Shown in pieces: positions 12,002 to 24,572 of a stretch of DNA of 64,000 nucleotides. Made by a program: the position numbers and the translations under genes. The notes beneath the pieces are model-generated. The model had not been told where the DNA came from and did no database searches. It saw only the letters and a program-made list of their open reading frames with translations. Source of the stretch: Erigeron canadensis (taxonomy: Eukaryota > Streptophyta > Magnoliopsida > Asterales > Asteraceae); NCBI RefSeq assembly GCF_010389155.1, contig NC_057765.1, positions 44,163,559 through 44,227,558 on the forward strand, written 5' to 3'. Position 1 is the first letter of the stretch; each line of letters opens with the position of its first letter.

Positions 12002-12884
12002 TTAAAACTAGAAAGTAAAAATAGAATGAGACGTTAGATGATCTCCAAAGTTTTCTTTTTGGTTTCATCACTAAAATCTTTCAATTTAGTTTGGAGAATG
12101 ATTAATCCTCCTAATTCATTAGCTTAAAAATCTTTTTAATTTATTGGAGGGTGACATGTAAAATTTAAGGGATGAGATTAGAAAAGAGATTAAATGAAAT
12201 CCACTTATCACATTTATAAAGTTTTAGGAAGATATTTAGGTTAATGTTTAGAATGATCAATCATTTCCCATTTAGTTTTAGTCACCCCATTTCTTAATTT
12301 AGTATTCTTCCTTCCTTCTTCTTCTTAACATCTTTCAACATGTTGTAGATCAAATATATAATGTGTTCCTGATTTAGCTCCTGCAATAATTTCTTTCCTT
12401 GTATTTTATCGGCTATAAATAAGCCTCTTTTATAGTTTTATTCTTCAATGTTATTCTTTTTTTTTTTTTATCCTTTTGTTAAACTTAGGGAATTATGAAT
12501 GTGTGATTAAACTTAAGCTTGTAAAAAAAATTAACCAAGCTTAGCAGAAATTCTTCAAGTTTTGTCGGGCTTTAGCTTAATTGGGCTTGGTGGGTATGTA
12601 ACTAATTAACTATCTACTAATGGGTAGCCCATCATCTCTACTTTTACGCCATATGTTCTCGACCACTAAATTTTTAATCAAGAGACAAAAAAAGACAACC
12701 TTGACGACTCTAGCGTCGCCTCAATCATTAAACCATTTATTCTGTCTTGATGCACTCCCATATACTCATATGGGTAAAGGAAATACAATCAAGAACAAAG
12801 GTCTATAATTTATACAGAAAAATTAAATCTTAATTTGTTAGAGTTTGTAGCAGAAGATTTTGTGTTGGTCGTATAAATATGAGA

Positions 12885-13668
12885 GAAAGGTACCCGTGCG
12901 TTGCGACGGTGATGGAGGTGATGGCGATGTGGTGATGTAATGGTGGTGGCAGTGATGGGGTGATCTACCTGACGGGCTCCACCTTTAGCCGTACGGGCGC
13001 CTCCCTCGGATTTGAAAATTAGTCGAAAGTATATCGAACGGCATCTCTAATGAAAGAGCATGAAATTTTAAGAACACCCATACAATTTTTATTATTTATC
13101 GATGTACGGTTTTTGAGATAAAAAATTTTGAATGAATCGGAGGAATAAATGAATTATGGAGGATAGAAAAAAAAATGATTGGTTGAGATTTAAGGGGTGT
13201 TTGGTATGATGGAATGGAAAGGGGAGAAAGGGAATGGGAAAGACTTCCCTTGTTTGTTTGCGACGAAGAAAAGGAATAAGAATGGAGAAAGGGGAATCAA
13301 TTCCATTCTCTCCATTCTCTACAAATTGTGGAGAATGGAAAAAAAAAAAATTTTTTTTTTTTGAAGATGTTATATGTAATAAATGTATTATTATTTAAAA
13401 TTTTATTTTTTATATATATTCATTCTCTGTGGGTACCAAACAACGGAATTCATTCTCTTTCCACATACTCATTATCTTTCTCACTATTTCCATTCTCTAT
13501 TACATTTTCATTCTCTATGATTCCCTCCTACCAAACACCCCCTAAGAAGAGATAAAGGGTATTATAGTTATTTTAGGTAGACGTAGAATAGATATGAGGC
13601 ATTTTGGGAAAGTAAATTGTAAAACTTAAAATTTAGACAAGGGAATTTGCTTTATAATGTAATATAGA
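12885..13668 (-). mobile_element. Non-autonomous Helitron carrying a nested Tourist MITE
   Basis: Read on the minus strand it begins TCTATATTACATTATAAAGC (13668 downward), the usual plant Helitron 5' end. It finishes with CCGTCGCAACGCACGGGTACC, the GC-rich 3' hairpin region, near 12885. A relative lies at 54195-54590 and inverted fragments at 55570-56120; all share the block with ...AAGTATATCGAA... and a GTACGGTTT...GAGATAAAA stretch. No protein is encoded. The exact 3' base is uncertain because no clean CTRR end is visible. Confidence 0.7.
13194..13542. mobile_element. Tourist-like (PIF/Harbinger) MITE, 349 bp
   Basis: Terminal inverted repeats GGGGTGTTTGG and CCAAACACCCC are flanked by TAA on both sides (13191-13193 and 13543-13545), the 3-bp target duplication typical of PIF/Harbinger insertions. 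The arms are rich in GGAATGGA-type motifs and pair over most of the element. It sits inside the Helitron at 12885-13668, so it inserted later. Confidence 0.85.
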
Positions 13669-13670
13669 TA

Positions 13671-14576
13671 CTAGATTTTAGACCCGTTTCCAACACTGGA
13701 CACGAAAATTATCATATTATCAATATTAGATCTTCATACGTTTAAGTCAAAAAAACTTATAACTTTGAAGATATACGTTTCTAAAAGTTATACTTTGCAA
13801 GTTGTAGTACAATAATCATAAGTTCGTCACTGTTATTATTAGCTGGGACATATTGATAGAATTGTTTATCGTAGTCATTACACAAGGCACATGCATGCTA
13901 TAAGAATTTCTATATTATATAATTTTTTAAAACCAATAGTACTCAAAATATGATATTATCATGAAAGGAAATTAAGAATTAAAATATAAACATACTTGTG
14001 ATCCTGTACTTGACATTCAAGTATATCTATTTGATCATGATGCGAGCCCATAACACACATAAGTTTCAATACGCAAATCTAACATATAAAAAAAGGAGAA
14101 ATTTATACTTTTTTGATTGAAAGATAGAATAAATCTTAAATGGAGTTGATATTAATTTGGATTTAGTTTTCAAGTAACCATTTGTTGTAAATTGTGTTTT
14201 GTTATGTGATCGTCCAATGTTTAGTGATTCATATTGTGTTTAGGATTAGGTTTTGAAATAACTTTTTGTAGACAATATTTCATGTGTTGAAATTTTTTAG
14301 TTAATTAAACTATTGTAAATTTTAAAAAATTATCTCAAGTTGATGGTTAAAAATAAATATAAATTAAGTAATCATGGCTAAAAAGTGTAAATTATTGATG
14401 GAAAAAAAAAGTAAATTAGTGATACTTTTTTCACAAATTAATATAAATACTAATATAATATATATTTGGATAATGATTATTAGGATTTTTAATTTATAGT
14501 TAATCTAAATGATGATATAAGCGAGAGTCAATTTGATAAAATTGAGCGATTTGATTGTTTAATAAGTCATTAGTTC
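13671..14576 (-). mobile_element. Helitron 3' end and presumed body
   Basis: CTAG at 13671-13674 followed by TTTTAGACCCGTTTCC is, on the minus strand, a GC-rich end followed by AAAATCTAG, which resembles a Helitron 3' terminus. It abuts the 5' end of the neighbouring Helitron almost directly. The right-hand 5' end was not identified; the rest is AT-rich with no gene. Confidence 0.4.
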
Positions 14577-14986
14577 TATATATATATATGGACAATCAAA
14601 TAAGAACAGTTTTAAAATAAGAACGATGAGAACACCTTAAAATCATCATTTTGATGCATTAAAAGTCTATAAAACTGACATAGTGCATAACTAACTATCA
14701 TTATTTAAGTGTTTAACAACACATTGATTCATCAAAAATCGAAAAAATCACGTTTTTTGTTGGATGCATCAGTTTGATGAATATGCATCCAAGATTGATG
14801 CACAAAACAAAAAACATGATTATTTCAATTTTGACGGATGAATGTGTTATTAATCACTTAAATAATGATAATTAGTTATGCACTATGTTAGTTTTATGAA
14901 CTTTTAATACATCAAAATGATATTTTTAAGGTGTTCTCACTGTTCTTATTTTAAAAGTGTTATCACCATAGTATTACCCTATATAG
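14577..14986. mobile_element. Palindromic foldback element, about 410 bp
   Basis: The left half (TTTTAAAATAAGAACGATG, GAGAACACCTTAAAAT) is the near-complement of the right half (ATTTTTAAGGTGTTCTCAC, GTTCTTATTTTAAAAGTG). The pairing continues inward through TGCATAACTAACTATCATTA and its inverse at about 14860-14885. The centre lies near 14780. Such an arrangement would form one long hairpin. Family and target duplication are undetermined. Confidence 0.75.
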
Positions 14987-16358
14987 ATATGCATTTGTGT
15001 TTTGTGAAAACACATTTACACGGAAGTTAACCATGATATCCACATCATATCAATCTTCTTTCATTTTTATCCTTACGATTAGAATATTATACTTTTCTAT
15101 GGAGATGTTTCTTTCTTCATCATTATTGATATGGGTCTAAGACTCTTTGTGGGTCCTTGAAATAATTTTTTATTTAATTTAATTTGTACTAAGGTATGGA
15201 GTCAAATAGACACCACAGAAGAACCTCATCAAAGTGAACATGACAAAGCTTGTGGGCTTTGACATTGTGTCTCTTGCTCTCATTGCATTTGCCTTTTGAC
15301 ATCATTAGTGCAAAAGGAGAAAAGGGTTTTGGATAGAAAGAAAGAAAGGAGAGTGACTTCCAATCCTAACATGGCATGTTTTTGCAATTTGACATCATAA
15401 AAGATTTGGTAAGTTTTTGGGTGGATGGTAAAGTTGCTAAAAAGAAAAGAATATACCTTTATAAAATGTGTGTTTGGAAGAAGGGGAATTGTAATAATTC
15501 GATGTAAGACGTGGAATCTTACGTGTCCAGGAGTCATGACTCGCAACATTCTTTCAAAGACGGTTATACAAGTTATTCATCACATATTTACATGTTTGTC
15601 TACGGTAAGCTAGGACTTAATGAGCTTAATAGAAAACATTAAACTTTGTATACATTTAAATAGTCAGTTTAATATTAAGTAACTATGTCACTTGAAGTTG
15701 TAAGGCAAACAATTATATTTTTATGTTGACTCCCTAGCTTAATGATATCTTCTAAGTCGCATTTTCAAGAGATTTATATGATAGAGATAACTTTTTTTTA
15801 AAAATGGATCAGGACCATCTTATTCCTTTACACACTCTGATCATTAGATAACATATATGGAATTGAATGCAACTTTGTCCATCAAGTTAGTTAAATGATG
15901 TACGTTTATGGTGCCTTTGGTAATTATGGTTCAAAACTTCAAACATTCTACTCGTTATTTTCCTTCTTTCCTAAGACTTATACGAGTATCATTTAACTTG
16001 AGAAAATCATTTTCCTATCTTGTTCAATACCCACATCGCGGCAATATTATATTATTTATTTTCTTTCTCTAGAATTTTCATCCAACATATATTATACAAA
16101 CTATTAAAATTAATGAGTTATTTTCCATATCTTTGTAAAGTATATATATGCTTAAAAAATCTCTCAATCTTCTTTTTTTAGCCTGTGTTAGAGTGAAAGA
16201 GTGTGTGTGGTAGGATACAAGTGTTATTGGAACATAAAGAAAGAACGAAAAGAATCTCGGGAAAGATGAGGACCGAAGTATCCAATGTTGAAACCAATGA
16301 TTAGAGAAGATATGATGGAGGATATCGATGTCATTTGACATATAAAATTAAGGCACAA
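14987..16358. other. Spacer without recognised features
   Basis: AT-rich sequence. The open frames here are short and lack family resemblance or codon bias. I see no gene, RNA or complete element. Confidence 0.5.
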
Positions 16359-16559
16359 GGTAACACCATCACCAAGTAAAGGTCAACTCCATCAGGGCAT
16401 TAGCGACGACGTCACTGTTCATACTTTGACACTGACAGAAGGCCCGTTGATTTCTTTGTCAGATTTACCATTACAGACAAGGGGCCCGCAGTATTAACAA
16501 TGACGTCACCGCTAACACTCTTCCTGATGGTGTTATCCTTTTTGACCTAGTGGTGTTAC
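16359..16559. mobile_element. Mutator-type MITE related to the 41.3-44.3 kb element, 201 bp
   Basis: The ends GGTAACACCATCACC and GGTGTTAC are inverted. The subterminal blocks AGGTCAACTCCATCAGGG and CCTGATGGTGTTATCC...TTGACCTAG also pair. The same terminal pattern (GGGTAACACCACTAGGTCAA) opens the 3-kb element at 41325, which marks this as its short derivative. Internal text with GGGGCCCGC and TTTGTCAGATTTACC recurs at 19260-19320. No clear target duplication. Confidence 0.7.
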
Positions 16560-16761
16560 ACTCCTCAAAAATTAAAACTTACGAATTATTCGAGATCTTT
16601 TTTACTCGTATCTTACAAGAAATGCATGTGGTTGGCACGTACGAACCCCACATAGCACGTGAACATTCTCCTGGTTTCATTGCCCCAACTCGAAGCCCTC
16701 ACGTGATGCCACAAACACCCCGACCCTCTATGGTGTTTTAAGAATATTTGTTTGCATAAAA

Positions 16762-16911
16762 AATGCTTTCCATATATCATACATATACGAGGTAAAATAC
16801 ATCGTTTTCGACTCGACTCGAAATCTGATAATGCTTTCCATATATCATACATATACGAGGTAAAATACATCGTTGTCGACTCGTAAATCTCGAGTCGACT
16901 CGAAATCTGAT
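16762..16911 (+). repeat. Tandem duplication, ~68-82 bp unit, two copies
   Basis: AATGCTTTCCATATATCATAC through GACTCGAAATCTGAT is present at 16762-16829 and again directly after it at 16830-16911. The second copy has a short insertion of GACTCG-type sequence. Similar GACTCG-rich text recurs at about 1000-1130 and 17420-17550. Confidence 0.85.
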
Positions 16912-16994
16912 TTTTCAAAACGTGACTAGAATAGTGAGAATCAAAATATTTGAAAATATGGTATTTTTACAATTATGTGCAAGTATTTATTGTA

Positions 16995-17292
16995 AGTATT
17001 AGCTCAATGGTTAAAATACCATCCTTTATCCATGAGGTCTTGAGGAGGACATAAGGAAGTCCCTTTATGAGGCTTGGCTTAGATATACCCATGTTCAAGT
17101 CTGAGAGGCAGGATTTACCCCTATTGATCATCGTGCCTTCGGGCGGATTAATAGGGGGTTTTTCCCCCACCGGGTATTTGAAATAGGCATTTCTACTTCG
17201 AGGGAGATCTCTAGCACGGACCCGTATGCTAGACCTTTCGCTGTCGAATTGCGACACGAAGTTTCCAGCGAAATTCACCTTCAAAAAAATTT
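16995..17292 (+). mobile_element. tRNA-derived SINE, about 298 bp
   Basis: The head carries an A-box-like TTAGCTCAATGGTTAAA near 16998 and a B-box-like GTTCAAGTCT near 17092, the layout of an internal RNA polymerase III promoter. The body ends in an A/T tract at 17283-17292. TTTATTGTA flanks both sides (16986-16994 and 17293-17301), fitting a target duplication. No protein is encoded. The family is not recognised. Confidence 0.65.
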
Positions 17293-17301
17293 TTTATTGT
17301 A

Positions 17302-17546
17302 GACATATTGTAATGTATTAATATATTAAACTAAAAATAAAAGATACTATTAATATCAAATCAAATTTAAAAGCATATAATAGAGTAATGTTTATAAAAA
17401 AGTTTAAAAAATTATATTGTGACTCGTAACTCGACTCGCACCACAAAGCACGAGTCATGTTATGAGTCTGCAGTAAAGCGAGTCATCCCATCGAGTCGCC
17501 TCGTTTTACCTTTGTTTTGACTCGACTCGTACAAGTCAACTCGTGA

Positions 17547-17579
<33 letters not shown>

Positions 17580-18771
17580 CAGTTAGTTTTTCGTTGTACA
17601 TTAGGCTATCTCCAATAGGGGTGTCCATAGGCGCCCTTAGATGTCTTTGGATATCTTTTGCCGTTGAAGCTTGTCCAAAACTAAGGATTTTTTGAAGGAC
17701 GCCCTTACCTAAGGGCATGTCCTTACTTATCTTTATCTAATATATTTTTGTTTTAAGTTGGAGGTAAATGATATGTAAGGATGTTTGTATGGTTGAAGAA
17801 TAAATTATAGGATTTGAAGAATTTATAAGGATTTGTAAAGATATGATGTGACATCTCACGGACGCCTAAAGACGTCCTTAGCATTGGAGGTAACCTTAGT
17901 GTATGTAGCAAAAGGGTAATATAGATAAGTTACGCTTCATGGACATGTTCGAAAATATATTGAAAACCAAGCCTATTTCAACGCCGAGGTACTATGATTA
18001 TAGAAATAAAATAAAAAATCAAAACAAAGGGAAAAAAATCAAATTGAAAACACGAGTCAATTGAAAAATAATCTTTACACAATGGCAAGACCTTTCCGAT
18101 CGAAACCATAGACTTAGACATAAATGACATAAACTAGAATGAGGCCTTGCATTTCGCTGCAGAGATTAATTCAGAAGGTTATAAAACATGATATAAATTT
18201 ACCAACTACAACGTATCTCTGTTTCTATTTATATATTATATTATTAATAAACAAAAATTGTTTCTAGAAACAAATATATGATGTGTCATGTTATAATTTT
18301 TTCTTACATTTTATATAATTAAAAATATGTCACATTACAAAAATATATTTTTATTTTAAATTTACCATATTCTTTCTTTGGTCTATCATAGTTCAAAATT
18401 TTCATTTAAGTTTTGATGAAATATTTATCAATTTAAATGAATAATATTTTTTATATCTATCTCAAAGTAAAAGTTTATTTTGGAGTTAAAATACATAACT
18501 ACATAGGTTTAGCTCCTTTAGTGTTTTGAGTTTATGACTATAGATATGTGAATTGTGTTTTCTTTTTATAGGTTGTAGGTTATATTATAATTATCTACCA
18601 ATGAGTTGTTAATATTTTTCTACTTTGAAGTTTCAGTTTTATTATTATTATTATTATTGAATTCAATGTTTGGTATCATTAAGATGAAGGTTTGCCTCCT
18701 ATAACAATTTTTGTCTTGTATATATAACAAAACATATTTGCAACGACCCGGATAGAATCCGGGTTGATTAA
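17302..18771. other. AT-rich spacer, probably holding a Helitron body
   Basis: Contains a (TA)n run at 17549-17577 and, at 17600-17900, a pair of inverse blocks (GGGTGTCCATAGGCGCCCTTAG and GGACGCCTAAAGACGTCC) that look like the ends of a small foldback element. No gene is seen. Confidence 0.45.
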
Positions 18772-18775
18772 CTAG
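18747..18775 (+). mobile_element. Helitron 3' terminus
   Basis: CCCGGATAGAATCCGGG (18747-18763) can form a short hairpin. It is followed nine bases later by CTAG at 18772-18775 and then T, the hallmark of a Helitron 3' end inserted at an AT site. A TCTATTTATATATTATATTA stretch near 18222 is a possible 5' end, which would give a ~550-bp element. Confidence 0.6.
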
Positions 18776-19164
18776 TATAAAATTGTTATCACATTATTTA
18801 TATATGAAATGACTAATTAAATATATTTGTATTCATTCAAATTTATAATTTTAATTACAACGATAAAATTTCTTTTCAAATTTATAGAACCATATAAGAA
18901 ACTAAAATTTCTATAGTTCAAAAAATGAAAAATCAAATTAAATAAATATAATGATAAGTTTGGACATCTTCCTATCCGCCTATCCAATACAACATCTGTC
19001 AAATTATATAGATTAGTTTTTGACCTAAAAATTTGAATTAAAAATTACACATTTGCCATGCATGGTGAATGATACAAATCTACAAGATCAGGCATCAAAA
19101 CGACATCACATTTTTGTAGCATTAATATCTCTGAGTTGTATATAAATGTAATATTAAAAAATCA

Positions 19165-19375
19165 TAAAGGCGGCTGGTATCCCGACCACTTTTTTGGTAA
19201 TTAAACCAGACTATGTTGCAAATAGTGGTGTTTTTTGTCCATATCCAACTATATACAGCGATTACTGACAGGGGGCCCGCAATTTTTTGTCAGATTTGCC
19301 ATTACAGACAGGGGGCCCGCACTATTTGCAGCGACTATTGCTGCAAATAGTATGTGTGGTATAGATACCAAAAAA
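19165..19375. mobile_element. Second short relative of the Mutator-type family
   Basis: Holds ACTATTTGCAGCGACTATTGC, TTTGTCAGATTTGCC and two GGGGGCCCGC blocks, shared with 16359-16559 and with the ends of the 41.3-44.3 kb element. An inverse pair TTGCAAATAGTG / CACTATTTGCAGCG is present. The ends are less clear than in the 16.4-kb copy. Confidence 0.5.
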
Positions 19376-20126
19376 CTTAGTTGGAATATGAATCCCTATC
19401 ATAAATTTTGTTGATTATTTATGATAATGTCAATTTTAAACTTAAGTAAATATCATTACATATATACAAAAGATCGATCTACTTGATAAAAATCCTTTAT
19501 AAATAATCCAACTTTATAGGTAAAGTTTGATCAATTTTAACTCTTGGATCGATATAAAGGATCAAAGTTTAAACATTAAATTTTAATCTTGGCCACTAAT
19601 TTTAATTCAATGGTTAAAGTTGATCAAACTTTACTTATAAAGTTAAATCAATTTTAAAAGATCTTAATCCCTACTACATACATACTTAGATACAAGCAAA
19701 ATTTGTGAAAAGTATCAAAAATCCAACCTAACAAACATGTTGATACTTGATATTCAGAAAGAATATATGATAAAATATGGCGTAATTTTTGAATCATCGT
19801 GAAAGTAAATGCCAACGACATTATCTATTTGTATAAAAGATGCATCTTAGATTTGTTAGAATGTTAACAATGTTATACACGAGTTTATAGTATTGCTACG
19901 CTCACAAACAAATATATTTTTACAAATTGATGTGAGAACTTAGAGTTACCAGTTACATGTAAAGTCATTTTATGCTTTCTCATTCTTTCTTTTTTATTGA
20001 TAACACATCACTTTGTAAAGATTTATTTGCAATTCACTAATTTGAAACTAAACTTAACATTTAAAAATATAATAACTTTATTCACGATAATCGACACCGT
20101 CAACAACTAAAAATTGACCATGCTTA

Positions 20127-20737
20127 CAGGGGCGGAGCCACTCTAGACATGGAGATGGCAACCACAACACCCATCCGAAATGCGCTAGTGATATTTTATA
20201 CTTATACATATCTTGTTGTAATTTTATTCCATTCATTATTTTGATCAATCCTATCTGGATAGTTTCAAAAGTTAAAACAGTCAAAATGTTTATACATGTG
20301 GTTTTCCTTTTTTACATGCAATAAGCTCTACCAAGTTATTCTAAAGATTGTGATGAAACTTATATTATTTTTCTAGAGATATTTGTTGTTTTTATACAAA
20401 GAACACCACAGTAAGTTATGTTCAGTTGATTTTTAAGATCATTGTTTGTACTGAGATGTTTATTACATATTGTTTTCCTGTAATAATATGGTTCTCTTGT
20501 TGATTGGTTTCATTCTTTTGAGGTGTTGTTGTTATGATGTTGTTCAGCGCTATTTATAATAAAGTGGTTGTCTTAGGTATTATTTTGCAATATGTTATAT
20601 TATTGTTATTTGCTAGCTATATGTCTACTATACATAAACTACCGACGTCGTGTGGTGTCACCACAAATTGTTCGACTAATGTTCGGGATAAAAAAATTGT
20701 TGGCTCTTTCTAGATCAAATTTCTGGCTTTGCCACTA
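20127..20737. mobile_element. hAT-like non-autonomous element, 611 bp
   Basis: The left end CAGGGGCGGAGCCAC is the imperfect inverse of the right end CTGGCTTTGCCACTA. The eight bases outside each end are CATGCTTA (20119-20126) and CAAGCTTA (20738-20745), an 8-bp target duplication with one mismatch, as hAT transposases make. The interior has no transposase. Confidence 0.7.
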
Positions 20738-21380
20738 CAAGCTTACAATCAATCATTAACATCACTCAAAACAAGACATATCCTTTTAAACTTTAGTCTA
20801 ATTTTTTGAACGACAAATTTCATTAATAGGCATGACTAGTAAGCCGCTATAAACTATAGTCTAATAACCTTTTGAATTTTTTTATAATTTGAATAATGCA
20901 CTTATCCTCATCTATCATTTTAAATTTTGATTTATACATCTATCAATGATTCATGATCTTATAGTTAAAAAAAAAAATAATTAATCCTTCTAACTAAATA
21001 ATTTAAATATCCTTTAAATCATAAAATGATGACAACTGACAAAATCAAAAGATTAAATTAAGAAGAAAAAAAAAATGAATTACATTTATCATGTTTTAAA
21101 ATTGTTAAAAAGATTACTAAACTAATTTTCAAAAGAATTTATTATTTCTTTTAAAGAAACTATTAAGACCGCAATTGAAACTAATCCAATTTTTGCCAAG
21201 ATAAGCCCCTTCTTTGAAATCAATTGCCAATTTGCCATGGGAGAAGGGAATGAAGAGCGCGTGAGAATTAAGAGGAAATAAAGAAAATTTTAGAGTATCA
21301 AATGATTGTGTGCATATGAGCGTGTCATGATATAAAGCGACAATTGGTGACGCGCACGGATGCTACTGTACTACTAAGAC

Positions 21381-21439
21381 CACGTGCATCCCACGTGGTC
21401 ATCACTCATGCACGTGACCCTTCACCACTTTCCCACGTG
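21381..21439. promoter_or_regulatory. Cluster of four CACGTG (G-box) motifs
   Basis: CACGTG occurs at 21381-21386, 21392-21397, 21411-21416 and 21434-21439, four perfect palindromes in 59 bases of otherwise AT-rich DNA. G-boxes bind bHLH and bZIP factors in light, ABA and jasmonate responses. No gene start is visible within 1 kb on either side, so the target is unknown; this could be a remnant promoter. Confidence 0.5.
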
Positions 21440-23437
21440 ACAACCCCTTTTATCTTCTTTTCTTTTTAAAATTTTTTCTTTCATTTCTAAAGTATCGTAG
21501 TAATTAATTTGTTAATTTTTATCATTAATTTTTCTGATACAGATTATTATTAATTTTTAGACCTGTTCGATGGATGCATAGTCTCAAAATATATATATAT
21601 CAAACAATTAAGTAACAAAACATGAACAAAACAAATTTAAAAAATAAATCTGACCATTTGTACTAGAAGATGAAGTTATAATCAAACTACATTTGACAAT
21701 AAACTAAGTTAAAAGAGATGCAAAATAACAATAACATAACAAATTAATATCAAATAATAAACAAACACGAACAATATATCAAAAATGAAATTAAAGTGAT
21801 ATAAAAAAAACCGTATACTTTTTTATATTGAAAATTTTACTTAACTTGATTTGTTTATTAAAGATAGGAAGGATATGAATAGTATAAATGAAAATAATTA
21901 ATAAAAATTCGGTTGTATATATAATCATTCATAATTTATTGGGACAGTTTTAAGGATATTATATATCCTTTGAAATTTAAAAAGATTGCTTTGGTAGAAA
22001 AAGAGTTATGATAGAGTTTTATATAATTATTTATTTAATAAGCAAATAAAAAAAATTATAAAAATATAGAAAAAAGTATAGAACTCTAGAGTAATTAAGA
22101 GAAAGTTTTAAGCCTAAAAAGAACTTTAAGGAGTGTCAAGTATACCCGCAACCTATTTTTTTTAATTATAGTATAGATAAGTCTTTTAGTAATCAATATA
22201 ATAATCTAACATTATACAAAAAAAAATTTATTGGGCATTAACAACTTACTTGGGTAACATGATGAGGTCATACTAATGGCAACAAGGTGTCTTAGATGAT
22301 AACGACTGCTGGTGGTGTGAGGGTGACGCCACGATGTAGGTTTTATAGAAATTTTATGCGACAAGGAATTGTTGATTTATACGTAGTATTTTAGGATATA
22401 AAATAAAATGTGTAATCTGTAAGAGCGGTATATTAGACATTTCAAAATTTTATTTTCGGGACATATCAAAAATTAAAACCCTTTTATAACATGTATATGT
22501 ATAGGGTAAATTTTATGTGATAACCATTCACATATAAATATACTTGACATGTTTATACAAATGTGTTCACATATGTCATTTGCATATGAACATTAAAGTC
22601 ATAATTTAAAGTTTCTTATGATTTTTCAAATTTAAATGGTTTTAATATGAATCTTTTTTCTATACACTTAATGTAAGGTAAGTGTGTTAACTATTCTGAA
22701 TATAATTTTTTTCAAAGATACTTATAATATCATCAAAATTGGAATTTATAAATAAAAATAACTTTTAAAAAAATATAACAATATATTGCCGAGTGTATAA
22801 CTAGAATTAAAAGTTACTCAAATCTAAGAGTTTTATCTCATCAAAGTACAATCACAAGTTTATTGAAGTTGTTTATGGAGTTTTTAGGGTGTTTAGGTTT
22901 GGGAAAGAGGATACATACTACCATTGTATCTTATCTTTCAAAATGCTTGAGTTTGTATTTTATTTGCCCTTAAATGAAAGAACACAAGAAGTTGTAGGCC
23001 TCACAAATACTTCGCCACAAAAGAAGATCAATATACGTTTTGTGGGGCTTTTGGAAAAAAAAATCTTGTTATTTTATCAAAAAACATAATACTCAAGTGT
23101 TGGAGATGATCAAATTTTATGTTGAATCAAGGAACCAAACCATCAGGATCACTAATCATCATCATTATGAGGTTGAGATTTTAAGACAGTTTTTGATATG
23201 CAAATTGTAAAGTGTGGTGATCACTTTAATAAAGAAAACACTGAATTGTTTGCAAAAATGGCCTCTTAATTATGTCACTGTCATAATTTTTCTACGCTTG
23301 ACATATAAATTAGTAAGACTTATCCAAGTGATTTTGATAATAAAGATAAAAAAATCTTTTAAGACAATTTTAAGAGCTACTATCACAATTTGTGTAATTT
23401 ATGTTAGTGACATAAGAATAAACTTTTGCATTTCTCA

Positions 23438-23575
23438 TTATAGCTCAGTGGTTGAGCACCGACTTTACATGCTGGAGGGTATTGAAGGTGAGATGGCTCT
23501 TTAACGTGAATCCGGTTAAAAAAACGTATGTTAGTCCTTCCACTGCGAGTAATCCACGCCTTTTAAGAAAAAAAT
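23438..23575 (+). mobile_element. tRNA-derived SINE-like fragment
   Basis: TATAGCTCAGTGGTTGAGCA near 23440 is an A-box-like tRNA head. A weak B-box-like GTGAATCCGGTT follows at 23508, and the sequence closes with a short A tract. The cloverleaf cannot be completed and there is no clear target duplication, so this is not a functional tRNA gene. Confidence 0.45.
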
Positions 23576-24572
23576 AAGTATAAGGGGGTACAAACATGAA
23601 TACAAATTCATTGATATATGACAACTTAAAAATTAAAATTAAAGGAGAGAATGAATAGAACTCATATATCAATATATAAGTTTTACACATATATCTAGAT
23701 AAAACAAATTAATCACATATATCATTATTTAAACTGGATGCACTCTTTATATTTATTAATTTTAATCTGTTATATGTATGTAAATATTATATATAAAAGC
23801 TCCTTGTAAAGAATAGTAACAAATATTAATTTTAATATTAATTTTAAAAGCTCCTTGTAAATATTAATTTTAATCTGTTATTTTTAAAGTTTAAAGCTAA
23901 CTTTAAATATTATATTATATCCTTTATTAATGAAAACCCATGTGAACAGTTACAAAGCCGTCAAACATTATATTTTTACTTTAACAAATCGTTAACAAGA
24001 TTTAATCAGAAGGATTGGTTTGTGTACTGATTATTGATGTAGAGGTTATAGGTTCAAGCAGTCTTCATACCTTTTTTTTTTAATTTCCTTTTTTTGCTTG
24101 GGAAAATAGGGTGGATTTTCTTATTTTGGACTATCTCTATTATTATTCTCATAACAACTATGTATTATAAAATGTGTTAACATAATTAACCTTTTTTGTA
24201 CTTTGAACATTATTTTTTTTCCCTCTTCCTCTAATATGAGCTATCCTTTTTACTTTTGTTTTTATTTTTACATTAAATTGATTTATACATTTTCATAATA
24301 TTCCTATTATCATTATAACAAATTTATATGAGGCAATGGGTTGGATTTTCTTATTTTGGGTTAATACTATTAGTATTAGTATAACAAATATAGTAAACTG
24401 TATTAACATAATTCTTTTTATTAAGGCAATCCTTATTTTTTGTTTTTACTCTTACGTTTGATTCATTTAAAACTTTTTAAAATATGCATAAGAAAATCTC
24501 CAAACTTTTTTATATATTTGATTTAAACGTCGTTATAGATATTCGATCTGTTTATATATATATATATATATA

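Larger units (their letters stand above)
20746..24572. other. AT-rich spacer
   Basis: No gene is recognised. It contains the CACGTG cluster at 21381-21439 and a SINE-like fragment at 23438-23575. The rest is short, low-complexity reading frames and A/T tracts. Confidence 0.5.

Noticed and set aside
23438..23520. Possible tRNA gene
   Set aside because: An A-box-like head is present, but no acceptor stem or anticodon arm can be completed; more likely a SINE fragment.
24030..24070. B-box-like GGTTCAAGCAGT followed by a T run
   Set aside because: No matching A-box at the right distance and no flanking duplication; too weak to call a SINE.
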